A stretch of 40,318 nucleotides of DNA. Source: Gemmobacter sp. GTDB taxonomy: Bacteria; Pseudomonadota; Alphaproteobacteria; Rhodobacterales; Rhodobacteraceae. Shown piece by piece: positions 11,770 through 20,440 of the stretch. The notes under the pieces were generated by a model that was given only the letters and a program-made list of their open reading frames with translations, did no database searches and was not told where the DNA came from. The position numbers and the translations under genes were made by a program. The DNA is taken from NCBI GenBank assembly GCA_030683915.1, contig JAUXPG010000156.1, positions 1 through 40,318 of the forward strand. The letters are read 5' to 3'. The first letter of the stretch is position 1; every line of letters begins with the position of its first letter.

Positions 11770-11807
11770 TTTCGCTGTGCGCCAACCCGGTCGGGCGGAC
11801 ATGGCTG

Positions 11808-11821
11808 TTGATCTATGTCAA
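11808..11821 (+). promoter_or_regulatory. FNR/FnrL box upstream of bchE
   Basis: TTGAT-CTAT-GTCAA matches the FNR consensus TTGAT-N4-ATCAA at 9 of 10 positions. Its centre is about 61 bp upstream of the bchE ATG. An activating site centred near -41.5 would put the transcript start near 11856, inside the PpsR site downstream. FnrL activation of bchE is established in Rhodobacter; its action here is inferred from the sequence. Confidence 0.75.
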
Positions 11822-11831
11822 TTCGCCCTGT

Positions 11832-11858
11832 CGTCAAGTGTGTCAACTTGACGTTACA
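11832..11858 (+). promoter_or_regulatory. PpsR operator plus overlapping palindrome in the bchE leader
   Basis: TGTCAACTTGACGTTACA (11841-11858) is TGT-N12-ACA, a PpsR-type site ending 17 bases before the bchE ATG. Interleaved with it is a separate palindrome, CGTCAAGT-GTGTCA-ACTTGACG (11832-11853), with perfect 8-bp arms. Repression would occur at or just after the transcription start. Whether the second palindrome belongs to PpsR, FnrL or another factor cannot be told. Confidence 0.75.
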
Positions 11859-11875
11859 TACAGGGAGTCGTTGCC

Positions 11876-13579
11876 ATGCGGATCGTATTCGTCCACCCCA
11901 ACTACCACTCCGGCGGGGCCGAAATCGCGGGCACATGGCCGCCTGCATGGGTGGCCTATCTGTCCGGGTCGCTGCGCAGGGCGGGCTTTGACGACATCAC
12001 CTTCATCGACGCGATGACCGACCACGTGGACCACGACGCGCTGCGCAAACGGCTGGCCGACCTGAAACCCGATGTCGTGGGCACCACCGCCATCACCCCC
12101 GCGATCTACGAAGCCGAAGCCGTGCTGAAGATCGCGCAAGAGGTCGCGCCGGACGCGCTGCGCGTGCTGGGCGGCATCCACGGCACGTTCATGTTCCGTC
12201 AGGTGCTGTCCGAAGCGCCGTGGATCGACGTGATCGTGCGCGGCGAGGGCGAGGAAATCATGACCGCCCTGATGACCACCCTGCGCGACGGCCGCTGGCC
12301 CGCCGATCGCAAGCAGATCAAGGGCATCGCATATCTGGAAGGCGACCAGATCGTCGCCACCCCCGCCGCCAGCACGGTGAAGGACCTGGATGGCATCGAC
12401 CCCGACTGGTCCATCCTTGACTGGTCAAAGTACCTTTATACCCCCCTTGGTGTTCGCGTCGCCATTCCCAACATGGCCCGGGGCTGCCCCTTTACCTGCT
12501 CTTTCTGTTCGCAATGGAAATTCTGGCGCGATTACCGCGTGCGCGACCCCAAGAAGGTGGCGGATGAAATCGAACGGCTGGTGACCGAACATCAGGTCGG
12601 CTTCTTCATCCTTGCCGACGAGGAACCCACTATCAACCGCAAGAAGTTCATCGAGTTCTGTCAGGAACTGATCGACCGTGACCTGCCGCGCCGCGTGCAG
12701 TGGGGCATCAACACCCGCGTCACCGACATCATGCGCGACAAGGACCTGCTGGCCTTTTACCGCAAGGCCGGGCTGGTCCATGTGTCCTTGGGCACCGAAG
12801 CGGCGGCGCAGATGAAACTTGACCAGTTCAACAAGGAAACCACCGTCGCCGACAACAAGCTGGCCATCAAGCTGTTGCGTGACGCGGATATCTTTGTCGA
12901 GGCACAGTTCATCGTCGGACTGGACAACGAAACCCCCGAAACGCTGGAAGAAACCTTCCAGATGGCGTGGGATTGGCAGCCAGACCTTGCCAACTGGGCC
13001 ATGTACACGCCTTGGCCCTTCACCCCGCTGTTTCAGGAAATCAAGGATCAGGTCGAGGTCTTTGATTTCTCCAAATACAACTTCGTGACGCCCATCATGA
13101 AGCCCGCCGCCATGACGCGGGGGGCGCTGCTTGAAGGTGTGCTGAAGAATTACCGCCGCTTTTACATGCGCAAGGCGCTGTTCCATTACCCGTGGCGCGG
13201 CACGGGATACCGGCGCAAGTATCTGCTCGGCTGCCTCAAGGCGTTTCTCAAGGCAGGGGCGCAGCGGCAGTTCTACGATCTGGGCAAGGCGGGGTATTTC
13301 AGCCTCAAGTCGCGCGACAAGCTGGACTTCGGCTTTGACGAAACCCGCACCATCGCCGAAGCGCAGATGGCCGACTGGGAAGCCAGCGCCGACAAGGCCG
13401 CCCGCGCGGCAGAACGGCGCGAGGCGATCCGCGCCCAAGGCAAGGCGCGCGCCGAAGACCGCAACGCGGCACGCGCCTGCGGCGGCGGCACCTTGCAGTT
13501 GGAAGACGCCGACACCGCGCGCCCCTTCCGCCTGCCCGATGGTGCCCGGCCCGGCCCGGCACACGAGCCTGCGGAATAG
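11876..13579 (+). CDS. bchE: Oxygen-independent Mg-protoporphyrin IX monomethyl ester cyclase
   Basis: BchE is the radical-SAM, cobalamin-dependent cyclase that forms ring E of bacteriochlorophyll without oxygen, taking the carbonyl oxygen from water. The 567-residue protein has an N-terminal B12-binding domain ([19 protein letters not shown] to about 140). The radical-SAM cluster motif CPFTCSFC is C204/C208/C211. The barrel follows, then a BchE-specific C-terminal region. The last 65 residues are a charged Ala/Arg-rich tail ([18 protein letters not shown]) that looks disordered or coiled. The 26-bp-distant operators imply anaerobic control. The stop lies 3 bases before bchJ, so the two are co-transcribed. 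Confidence 0.98.
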   Translation: MRIVFVHPNYHSGGAEIAGTWPPAWVAYLSGSLRRAGFDDITFIDAMTDHVDHDALRKRLADLKPDVVGTTAITPAIYEAEAVLKIAQEVAPDALRVLGGIHGTFMFRQVLSEAPWIDVIVRGEGEEIMTALMTTLRDGRWPADRKQIKGIAYLEGDQIVATPAASTVKDLDGIDPDWSILDWSKYLYTPLGVRVAIPNMARGCPFTCSFCSQWKFWRDYRVRDPKKVADEIERLVTEHQVGFFILADEEPTINRKKFIEFCQELIDRDLPRRVQWGINTRVTDIMRDKDLLAFYRKAGLVHVSLGTEAAAQMKLDQFNKETTVADNKLAIKLLRDADIFVEAQFIVGLDNETPETLEETFQMAWDWQPDLANWAMYTPWPFTPLFQEIKDQVEVFDFSKYNFVTPIMKPAAMTRGALLEGVLKNYRRFYMRKALFHYPWRGTGYRRKYLLGCLKAFLKAGAQRQFYDLGKAGYFSLKSRDKLDFGFDETRTIAEAQMADWEASADKAARAAERREAIRAQGKARAEDRNAARACGGGTLQLEDADTARPFRLPDGARPGPAHEPAE

Positions 13580-13582
13580 GCC

Positions 13583-14170
13583 ATGAACGCCCCGGTGCGC
13601 GGGCTGATCGGGCCCAATGCCATTCTCCAGCACCTTCCGGTGCTGGACGCCGCCATCGGCCCGCGCCAGCGCGACGCGCTGCTGTATCTGGCCGATGTAT
13701 CGGCGCCGCCGCCCGAATCGGGGATGATTCCGCAAGATGACGTCGCGCGGTTCCACCGCTTCGTGCGGCTTTACCTGCCCGACCGCGCCGACGCGGTGCA
13801 ACGCGCGGCGGGCCTTGGCACCGCGGACTACATTCTGGCCCACCGCATCCCGCGCCCGGCGCAGCGTCTGATCCGCCTGATGCCCGCCGCCCTTGGCGCG
13901 CGCGTGCTGGCCGCCGCCATCGCCAAACACGCGTGGACCTTTGCCGGCACCGGCGCCTTTGGCATCAGCGCCCGCGCACCGCTGACCTTTGCCATCGGGC
14001 GCAATCCCTTGGCGGTCGCGGGCCGCGCCCCGTCGTGCGTCTGGCACGCGGCGGTGTTCGAGCGGCTGTTCGCGCGGCTTGTCTGGCCCGATGTGCGGGT
14101 GCGCGAAACCGCCTGCTGCGGGTGCGGCGACCCCGCCTGCCGGTTCGAACTGACCCGGCCCGGCGGATAG
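13583..14170 (+). CDS. bchJ: BchJ, V4R-domain bacteriochlorophyll biosynthesis protein
   Basis: BchJ was first called the 4-vinyl reductase. Later genetics assigned that reaction to BciA/BciB, and BchJ is now viewed as a substrate-handling or accessory factor. The 195-residue product matches the family in length and in its V4R domain, with the terminal zinc-like cysteine cluster ETACCGCGDPACRFELTR. The start ATG follows bchE by 3 bases. In Rhodobacter, bchG and bchP normally follow; here murI lies convergent 6 bp downstream, so bchJ is the last PGC gene on this side. Confidence 0.93.
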   Translation: MNAPVRGLIGPNAILQHLPVLDAAIGPRQRDALLYLADVSAPPPESGMIPQDDVARFHRFVRLYLPDRADAVQRAAGLGTADYILAHRIPRPAQRLIRLMPAALGARVLAAAIAKHAWTFAGTGAFGISARAPLTFAIGRNPLAVAGRAPSCVWHAAVFERLFARLVWPDVRVRETACCGCGDPACRFELTRPGG

Positions 14171-14176
14171 GCCGGT

Positions 14177-14989
14177 TCAGGCCGCCTCGAACCGGATCGG
14201 ACGGCGCAGGAACTGCGTGGCGCGCGACGACACCGCAACCGGGTCGCCAGTGGTCAGGAATTTCGACTGCAGGCCGCGCCCCAGAAACTCGGGCCGCCGC
14301 GCCAGATAATCGGCCAGCGAATCGGCCACGAGATTGGCCTGGCTGAAGACCTTGACGTCAGGGCCCAGCGCCGCCTTGAAGGCATCCTCCATCAAGGGGT
14401 AATGCGTGCACCCCAGCACCGCCGCCTGCGGCTGCGGCATCCGGCGTTTCAGCGCGTCCACATGGCTGCGCACCAGCGCCTCTGCCAAGATCTCGTCGCC
14501 CTGCTCGATGGCATCGACCACACCCCCGCAGGGCTGCGCCTCCACGTCCACCCCGATGGCGCGGAACGCCAGTTCGCGCTGAAACGCGCGGCTGGCGACC
14601 GTGGCCGGTGTGGCGAACAGCGCGACATGCTTGACTGCCACTTCCCGCGGCGGGCTGTTATCGCCCCATTGCCGTTCGGTCAGCGCCTCGATCAGCGGCA
14701 CGAACACCCCCAGCACCCGCTTGTCGCGCGGAATCCACGTTTCCTGCATCCGCTTCAGCGCGGCGGCACTGGCGGTGTTGCAGGCCAGAATCACCAGATC
14801 GCAGCCCTCGGCCCACAACCGCTCGACCGCGGCACAGGTCAGGTTGAAGATGTCGTCATGCGTGCGCACCCCATAGGGCGCATGGGCGTTGTCCCCCAGA
14901 TACACGAACGGCACATCCGGCAACCGCCGCGTCACCGCATCCAGAACGGTCAGCCCCCCCAGCCCCGAATCGAAGACGCCCACTGCCAT
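14177..14989 (-). CDS. murI: Glutamate racemase
   Basis: MurI interconverts L- and D-glutamate, supplying D-Glu for peptidoglycan. The 270-residue cytoplasmic enzyme carries [10 protein letters not shown] at the N-terminus and the two catalytic cysteines in ACNTAS (C70) and GCTHYP (C194). It is convergent with bchJ with only 6 bp between stop codons, so no separate terminator fits there. The promoter should lie in the 203-bp region shared with the divergent sulfatase, where I see no clear -35/-10 pair. Confidence 0.97.
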   Translation of the reverse strand: MAVGVFDSGLGGLTVLDAVTRRLPDVPFVYLGDNAHAPYGVRTHDDIFNLTCAAVERLWAEGCDLVILACNTASAAALKRMQETWIPRDKRVLGVFVPLIEALTERQWGDNSPPREVAVKHVALFATPATVASRAFQRELAFRAIGVDVEAQPCGGVVDAIEQGDEILAEALVRSHVDALKRRMPQPQAAVLGCTHYPLMEDAFKAALGPDVKVFSQANLVADSLADYLARRPEFLGRGLQSKFLTTGDPVAVSSRATQFLRRPIRFEAA

Positions 14990-15192
14990 GGCCTTGCCCT
15001 ACCCCTTGCGGGCGCCCCGAACCACCAAGGCCCCTCCGCGCCTGTTCATAGGGCGAACGGCGCGCGAAATCCATCTGCACCGTGCCGCACCTGCAAAATG
15101 ACCCGCGCGCACCGCCCAAGCCGTGACCCTTTGGCGACAGGGTTTCCCCCGCCACAGCGTCACGCTAGGGTCCGCGCCAAAAGGGGCCCCCG

Positions 15193-16683
15193 ATGACCGC
15201 AGACCGCCTGAACCTTCTGTTCATCACCATCGACCAGCTGCGCGCCGATGTCGTGGCGGGCGCGCTCCACGGTCACGTCCCCACCCCGGCGCTGGACCGG
15301 CTGCGCGCCGAAGGCACCAGCTTTGCCGATGCGATCACCGCCGCCGTGCCCTGTGGCCCGGCCCGCGCCAGCCTGATGACCGGGCTGCACGCCTTCAACC
15401 ACCGCGCCATCCGCAACGGCACCCCGCTGGCCCGCCAGCATGCCACGCTTGGCACCGAACTGCGCAAGCTGGGCCGGGAACCCCTGTTGTTCGGCTATGG
15501 CGACATCGGGCCGGACCCTTCGGCACACCACCCCGCAGACCCCGACATGGCGACCTATGAACTGCCCGCGCCGGGGTTCCGCGAAATCGTGCAGATGCGC
15601 TTTGAATCGCCGCTCGACTGGATCGGCCATCTGCGCCGCCGGGGCTATGCCCTGCCCGAACCGCAACCCGACCGCTGGTATGACCTGAACAAACCGTCGG
15701 GCCCCGCCATCACCGACCCGGCCTTCTATGCCGCCGAAGACAGCGACACCGCCTTTCTGGCCGACCGGCTGATGGACCACCTCGATGCCCGGCGCGACGG
15801 GGTGTGGACGGCCCATGCCACCTTCATCCGCCCGCACCCGCCGCTTGTCGCGCCGCACCCGTGGAACCGCATCTGCGACCCGGCGACCCTGCCCATGCCG
15901 CTGCCGTCCAGCGTGGCCCACCCGTTCCGCGACGCGTGGTTTTCGCAACCGGCGGTGCGCGGGCTCTGGCACGGGTTTGACGGCGACGTGTCGCGGCTGG
16001 CCCCGGACCAGATCGCCGCCCTGCGCGCGGTCTATCTCGGGCTGGTGGCCGAGGTCGATCACCACCTTGGCCGCATCCTCGCCTGGCTCGATGACCGGGG
16101 GCTGGCCGACCGCACGCTGCTGATCGTCATGGCCGACCATGGCGAGATGCTGGGCGATCAGGGCTATTGGGGCAAGGACACGCCCTTCGTGCAGGCCCAC
16201 CGCGTGCCGATGATCTGGCGCGGGCCGGGCGTGGCGGCGGGGCATGTGGTCCAGGGGCCGGTCTGCACCACCGCCGTGGCACCCACCCTCCTTGCCGCGC
16301 TTGGGGGCACCGTCCCCCCCGCGATGGACGGCGCGCCCTTGCAACCGCTGCTCGCGGGCGGCCAGACCGGGGCCGATGCCTTTGCGCTGACCGAACTTGA
16401 CCTTGGCCACCCCGCCAAACCCACCCGATTCCAGACCGCGCTGGGGCTTTCCCCCCATCGCGCCAATCTGGCCGTCTGGCGCAATGCGCGCTGGACGCTG
16501 GTGCACCTGAATGGCGGCCTGCCGCCCCTTTTGTTCGACCGCGCCGCCGACCCGCAGGAAACCCGCGACCTTGCCGCCGACCCGGCTGCCGCGACCACCA
16601 TCGCGGCTTTGCGCTCCGCCATGCTGGATCACCGGATGACCCGCGCCGACCGCAGGCTGACAGGCCACAGCATCGGCGCTTGA
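15193..16683 (+). CDS. Sulfatase-superfamily hydrolase, phosphonate monoester hydrolase-like
   Basis: This 496-residue protein is a type I sulfatase-fold enzyme. The formylglycine site VPCGPARASLMTG (C54, consensus C-x-P-x-R) would be converted by a formylglycine-generating enzyme or remain cysteine. Metal-site segments are TIDQLRAD near the N-terminus and MADHGEMLGDQGYWGK. Features recalled from Rhizobium phosphonate monoester hydrolase recur here: CGPARASL-TGL-NHRA, RPHPP-VA, PPL-FD--DP-E, and the ADR-LT ending. I therefore favour a PMH-like phosphodiester/phosphonate monoester or arylsulfate hydrolase. There is no signal peptide, so it is probably cytoplasmic. An HpaI-type aldolase follows after 54 bp. 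The substrate is unknown. Confidence 0.85.
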   Translation: MTADRLNLLFITIDQLRADVVAGALHGHVPTPALDRLRAEGTSFADAITAAVPCGPARASLMTGLHAFNHRAIRNGTPLARQHATLGTELRKLGREPLLFGYGDIGPDPSAHHPADPDMATYELPAPGFREIVQMRFESPLDWIGHLRRRGYALPEPQPDRWYDLNKPSGPAITDPAFYAAEDSDTAFLADRLMDHLDARRDGVWTAHATFIRPHPPLVAPHPWNRICDPATLPMPLPSSVAHPFRDAWFSQPAVRGLWHGFDGDVSRLAPDQIAALRAVYLGLVAEVDHHLGRILAWLDDRGLADRTLLIVMADHGEMLGDQGYWGKDTPFVQAHRVPMIWRGPGVAAGHVVQGPVCTTAVAPTLLAALGGTVPPAMDGAPLQPLLAGGQTGADAFALTELDLGHPAKPTRFQTALGLSPHRANLAVWRNARWTLVHLNGGLPPLLFDRAADPQETRDLAADPAAATTIAALRSAMLDHRMTRADRRLTGHSIGA

Positions 16684-16737
16684 CCCCGCGCGCCGGTCTG
16701 TCACCTTGGCGCCGCAACGGGCAAGAGGGGACACACG

Positions 16738-17505
16738 ATGCCGGCACCAGTGAACGGGTTCAAGGCGGCGCTGGCCGCAGGCAAGCCGCAGGTCGGGCTT
16801 TGGGTGGCCTTTGCCAGCCCGACCGTCGCCGAACTGCTCAGCCATTGCGGCTATGACTGGCTGGTGATCGATGGCGAACACGCGCCGAACGACCTGCCGC
16901 TGATGCTGGCCCAGTTGCAGGCGATGCAGGCGGGCGGGGCGCATGCCGTGGTGCGGGTGCCCGTGGGGGAAACGTGGCTGGTCAAACAGGTGCTGGACAT
17001 CGGCGCGCAGACCGTCCTCGTGCCGATGATCGACACCGCCGAACAGGCCCGCGCGATGGTCCGCGCCATGCGGTATGCGCCCGACGGCGTGCGCGGCATG
17101 GGCACGCTGGGCCGCGCCTCGCGCTATGGGCTGACGCCGGATTATCTGACCACCGCGAACGCGCAGACCTGTCTGCTGGTGCAGGTGGAAACCCGAAAGG
17201 CGCTGGCCAACCTTGAAGACATCTGCGCGGTCGAAGGCGTCGATGGCGTGTTCATCGGCCCGTCGGACCTGTCGGCAGACATGGGCTTTCCCGGCAACGC
17301 CGGTGCGCCCGAAGTGCGCGCCGCGATCGACGACGCCATCCGCCGCATCGTGGCCAGCGGCAAGGCGGCGGGCATACTGGTGGCGGGCGCCGAACCCGCG
17401 CATCACGCCATGTCGCTTGGCGCGACCTTCGTCGCGGCGGGGCACGATGTCGGGCTGCTGCGGCAGGGGGCGCTGGCCCTGCGGGCGGCGCTGACCAAGG
17501 CATGA
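16738..17505 (+). CDS. HpcH/HpaI-family class II aldolase (2-oxo-3-deoxy acid type)
   Basis: The family cleaves 4-hydroxy-2-oxo acids to pyruvate or oxaloacetate plus an aldehyde using a divalent metal. Hallmarks in the 255 residues are DGEHAPNDL (catalytic His), AVVRVP (the Arg of the active site), TVLVPMIDTAEQA, QVETRKAL (metal-binding Glu) and FIGPSDLSADMG (metal-binding Asp). Length and motifs match HpaI, GarL and RhmA alike, so the substrate (4-hydroxy-2-oxoheptanedioate, 2-keto-3-deoxyglucarate or a deoxyrhamnonate) cannot be assigned. AGAGGGG precedes the ATG. It overlaps the next gene by 4 bases. Confidence 0.9.
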   Translation: MPAPVNGFKAALAAGKPQVGLWVAFASPTVAELLSHCGYDWLVIDGEHAPNDLPLMLAQLQAMQAGGAHAVVRVPVGETWLVKQVLDIGAQTVLVPMIDTAEQARAMVRAMRYAPDGVRGMGTLGRASRYGLTPDYLTTANAQTCLLVQVETRKALANLEDICAVEGVDGVFIGPSDLSADMGFPGNAGAPEVRAAIDDAIRRIVASGKAAGILVAGAEPAHHAMSLGATFVAAGHDVGLLRQGALALRAALTKA

Positions 17506-18065
17506 GCGTGATCTACCGCGATGCCGGGGCGGCGGATATCGCCGCCCTTGCCGCCTTCCACGTCCGCCAGTGGCGCGAAACCTACCGCGACCTTGCACCT
17601 GCGCGCGCGCATCAGGTTCTGGACGTGCCGCACCGCGTGCAGGGCTGGACGGCGACCCTTGCTCTGCCGCCGCCCGCTGGCGTGAGTCTGGCGCTGGAGG
17701 GTGAGGCCATCGTGGGCTTTGTCGCCTTCGGCCCGACGGATGAGCCGGTGTTTGCCGGGCGCGGCCGGATCAGCCTGCTTTACGTCGATGCGGCGCAGCG
17801 GGGCCGGGGCTTGGGCGCGCACCTTCTGCGGCTGGCGCAGCACCGCCTGCACGACGCCGGGTTCAACGCGACCGCGCTGGCCGTGGTGGAAGGCAACATG
17901 CCCGCCCGCGCCTTCTACGCCCGGATGGGCGGGACCGAGGCCGGGGCCTATACCGACGCCGGCCCGATCTGGCCCTCGGACAACATCCTTGTGGTCTGGG
18001 GTCAGCGCCCCGCCGCCGCCAGCCAATCCGACAGCAAAGGCCGCGTGGCGCCCTCGCGGCCCTGA
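17502..18065 (+). CDS. GNAT-family N-acetyltransferase
   Basis: The 187-residue protein has the GNAT fold signature: ISLLYVDAAQRGRGLGAHLLRLA (motif A, acetyl-CoA pyrophosphate loop R/Q-x-x-G-x-G/A), then ALAVVEGNMPARAFYARMGG (motif B). It begins in an ATGA overlap with the aldolase, so the two are co-translated. The substrate is unknown. The C-terminal 21 residues overlap, in antisense, the end of the convergent P1-peptidase gene by 64 bp; the tail GQRPAAASQSDSKGRVAPSRP looks low-complexity and may be an extension beyond the fold. Confidence 0.85.
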   Translation: MSVIYRDAGAADIAALAAFHVRQWRETYRDLAPARAHQVLDVPHRVQGWTATLALPPPAGVSLALEGEAIVGFVAFGPTDEPVFAGRGRISLLYVDAAQRGRGLGAHLLRLAQHRLHDAGFNATALAVVEGNMPARAFYARMGGTEAGAYTDAGPIWPSDNILVVWGQRPAAASQSDSKGRVAPSRP

Positions 18066-19033
18066 ACCGGCCCGGCCAGCAACATGGAATCCAGCACCGC
18101 CTCGGCCGTCGCCTCGGCAGCGGCGCGGAACATCAGATCGATGCGCGCATCGTTCAGCACCGTCTCGGCGCGGAAATCGCCCTTGGCGTCGTGCGGCACG
18201 CGGTTCGCGGTGCTGAACGCCAACACCACGTCCCCGCTGCCATGGCCCCAGAACGCCCCCAACCGCGCCAGCCCCGCCCCCGCCCGCCGGGCGACGCGGC
18301 CCAACTGGCGCGCCGACAGCGGCACATCCGTCGCCAGCACCACAATGACCGATCCCTGCTCGGGCGCCGCTGGCACGCGCGGATCGGGGCACAGGCCGCC
18401 GGGCAACACCAGATCGCCCGCCCGGCCAAAATTTGTCAGCACCAGCGCGCCCAGATGAAACGCCCGCCCGTCCAGCCGCACCGCACGGCTTGCGCTGCCG
18501 ATGCCGCCCTTGAAACCGAAACAGGTCATTCCGGTGCCCGCGCCCACCGCCCCCTGCTCCACCGGCCCCCCGGTCGCCGCCGCCAGCGCGGCCAGCGCAT
18601 CGGCCTCGGTCACCGCCATCGCCTGAATGTCGTTCAGCGGGCCGTCGTTGCATTCCATCACCACCGGATTGACGGTCGATGTGCTGCGCCCGATGCCCGG
18701 ATTGGCCGCCACCGCCTGCCGGATCAGCGCGGTCGTGCAGGCCCCCACCCCGAACGTGTTGGTCAGCAGCACCGGGGTTTCCAGCGTGCCCAGCTCCTGC
18801 ACCTGCATCACCCCCGCGCTCTTGCCAAAGCCGTTGATCACCTCGACCGCCGCCGCCACCTTGTCGCGGAACACATCCCCGCCGTGCGGCACCACCGCCG
18901 TGACCCCGGTGGCAAGCCCGCCACCCAACCGCGTGCAATGCCCCACCGCCACACCCGGCACATCGGTGATGGCATTGAGCGGCCCCGGCACCATTTGCCC
19001 GCCTGCAAGACCCCGGTCGCGCGCCCGCCGCAT
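18002..19033 (-). CDS. P1-family (DmpA-type) aminopeptidase/D-esterase-like hydrolase
   Basis: The 343-residue product matches the DmpA/BapA (peptidase family S58, P1) fold. It has an N-terminal NAITDVPGVAVGHCT, the oxyanion region FGVGACTTALI, and EQGSVIVVLATD, where family members self-cleave before the catalytic Ser. Such enzymes are N-terminal nucleophile hydrolases releasing N-terminal residues from peptides or beta-peptides; the substrate here is unknown. I use ATG 19033, overlapping the GNAT stop by one base; GTG 19036 would give a 4-base overlap. It is convergent with, and overlaps, the upstream-listed GNAT gene. Confidence 0.88.
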   Translation of the reverse strand: MRRARDRGLAGGQMVPGPLNAITDVPGVAVGHCTRLGGGLATGVTAVVPHGGDVFRDKVAAAVEVINGFGKSAGVMQVQELGTLETPVLLTNTFGVGACTTALIRQAVAANPGIGRSTSTVNPVVMECNDGPLNDIQAMAVTEADALAALAAATGGPVEQGAVGAGTGMTCFGFKGGIGSASRAVRLDGRAFHLGALVLTNFGRAGDLVLPGGLCPDPRVPAAPEQGSVIVVLATDVPLSARQLGRVARRAGAGLARLGAFWGHGSGDVVLAFSTANRVPHDAKGDFRAETVLNDARIDLMFRAAAEATAEAVLDSMLLAGPVQGREGATRPLLSDWLAAAGR

Positions 19034-19632
19034 CACAACCGCCGCTCCATCACGGTGGACCCGGACATGCCGAACAGCGGCGCCGCCAGCCCCAACCGCT
19101 GATGCCCGGCCGGATCAAACCCCAACCGCTCATACAACGCCCGCGCCCTGTCGTTCTGGTCGGCCACATCCAGCCGCAACCGCGCATAGCCGCGCGCCCG
19201 GGCCTCGGCGGCCAACGCCTCGATCAAGGCCGACCCAAGGCCGCGCCCACGCCACCCTTCGGCCACCGCCAGCCCGTCGACCAGAAACCGCGCGTTGTCC
19301 ACATCGCGGCCCATCCAGTGCAACGCCGCACTGCGCCACACCCCGCCAAACCGGCCATAGACCGCCCGCAGATGCCGCCATTCCAGCGCCAGAAAACTGC
19401 CCACCGGGCTGCGAAACCCCGCCACCCCGACAACCCGCCCCCCCGGCGCCACCACCACCAGCGCATGATCGGGCCGCATCGCCCGCTCCAGCAACACCAG
19501 CGCCTGCGCGTCGGGCCCCAGCAGGCGGCCCAGCTTGCCCCTAAACGCCGCCCAGAACAACCGCGCCGCATCGGCCCGGTCTGTGGGCGACAGTCCGGCC
19601 AATGTCCGGATCTCGCAGCCTTGCACTGTCAT
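19033..19632 (-). CDS. GNAT-family N-acetyltransferase
   Basis: The listed 292-residue ORF is over-extended. AAGGAGG immediately before MTVQGCEIRTL fixes the start at 19632, giving 199 residues. The acetyl-CoA site is LAVAEGWRGRGLGSALIEAL, followed by LDVADQNDRARALYERLGFDP, both canonical GNAT motifs. The N-terminal half, including VVAPGGRVVGVAGFRS, forms the remaining beta strands. It is coupled to the P1-peptidase by an overlapping stop/start. The substrate is not assignable. It is divergent from azlC with a 91-bp gap. Confidence 0.88.
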   Translation of the reverse strand: MTVQGCEIRTLAGLSPTDRADAARLFWAAFRGKLGRLLGPDAQALVLLERAMRPDHALVVVAPGGRVVGVAGFRSPVGSFLALEWRHLRAVYGRFGGVWRSAALHWMGRDVDNARFLVDGLAVAEGWRGRGLGSALIEALAAEARARGYARLRLDVADQNDRARALYERLGFDPAGHQRLGLAAPLFGMSGSTVMERRL

Positions 19633-19723
19633 CGCGCACACCTCCTTCAGGCAAGCGGCATTGCCCTTGGCGGCAGGATTGCCTATTCGAAGGCCCAAGG
19701 TCCACCCCGCAGAAAGCGAACCG

Positions 19724-20440
19724 ATGTCAGGTCCTGCCCCGTCTGCCCCGCGCAAGGCCCTGTTGCGCGGCATGCTGGCCAGCGCGCCCTTTCTGGTCGT
19801 CGTCGTGCCCTTCGCCCTCCTGTTCGGCGTTGTCGCCACCGAGGCCGGGCTGGACATCGTGCAGGTTCTGGCCTTCTCGCTTGCGGTCTTTGCCGGGGCA
19901 TCCCAGTTCACCGCCCTGCAACTGATGCAAGATCAGGCCCCCGTCGTCATCGTGCTGGCCACCTCGCTGGCGGTGAACCTGCGGATGGGCATGTATTCCG
20001 CCGCGCTGACGCCACATCTGGGCGCGCTGCCGCTCGGGCGGCGGACGCTGGTGTCGTTCTTTCTGGTGGATCAGTCCTACGCCGCCTCGGCCGCCGAATT
20101 CGAACGGCGCCCCACCCTGCCCCTGCCAGACAAGCTGGCATTCTTTGCCGGCACCGTGCTGCTGGTGGCGCCGCTCTGGTATATCGCCACATGGGCAGGC
20201 GCGGTGCTGGGCACCCGGATTCCGCCGGAATACGCGCTGGATTTCGCCGTGCCGATCACCTTCATCTCCATGCTCGGCCCGATGCTTCGGACATGGGCGC
20301 ATGTGGCGGCGGCGCTCACCTCGGTCGTGGCGGCGCTGGCGCTTTCCTTCATGCCCTACGGCAGCGGCCTGCTGGTCGCGGCGGTGCTGGCCATGCTGAC
20401 CGGCGCACTGGTCGAACTCTGGCAGGAGCGGCGGGCATGA
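19724..20440 (+). CDS. azlC: AzlC-family branched-chain amino acid exporter, large subunit
   Basis: AzlC with AzlD forms a two-component inner-membrane exporter of branched-chain amino acids (BrnFE in Corynebacterium). The 238-residue product has several hydrophobic helices and the family stretch PFALLFGVVATEAG ... LAVFAGASQFTALQLM, plus NLRMGMYSAAL. I start it at ATG 19724 (MSGPAPSAPRKALLRGM) rather than the ORF's upstream start. The Shine-Dalgarno is weak (AGAAAG). The stop overlaps the azlD start as ATGA, a conserved arrangement of this pair. Confidence 0.93.
   Translation: MSGPAPSAPRKALLRGMLASAPFLVVVVPFALLFGVVATEAGLDIVQVLAFSLAVFAGASQFTALQLMQDQAPVVIVLATSLAVNLRMGMYSAALTPHLGALPLGRRTLVSFFLVDQSYAASAAEFERRPTLPLPDKLAFFAGTVLLVAPLWYIATWAGAVLGTRIPPEYALDFAVPITFISMLGPMLRTWAHVAAALTSVVAALALSFMPYGSGLLVAAVLAMLTGALVELWQERRA

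Noticed and set aside
10395-11948. 517-codon minus-strand ORF opposite ppsR
   Set aside because: Antisense shadow; ppsR is certain from its redox cysteines and C-terminal helix-turn-helix.
14990-15192. A small gene or regulator site in the murI/sulfatase divergent gap
   Set aside because: Only short unsupported ORFs and no convincing promoter or palindrome; I see nothing specific in these 203 bases.
15160-17598. 812-codon minus-strand ORF opposite the sulfatase and aldolase genes
   Set aside because: Low-complexity Arg/Gly/His translation; both plus-strand genes have full family motifs.
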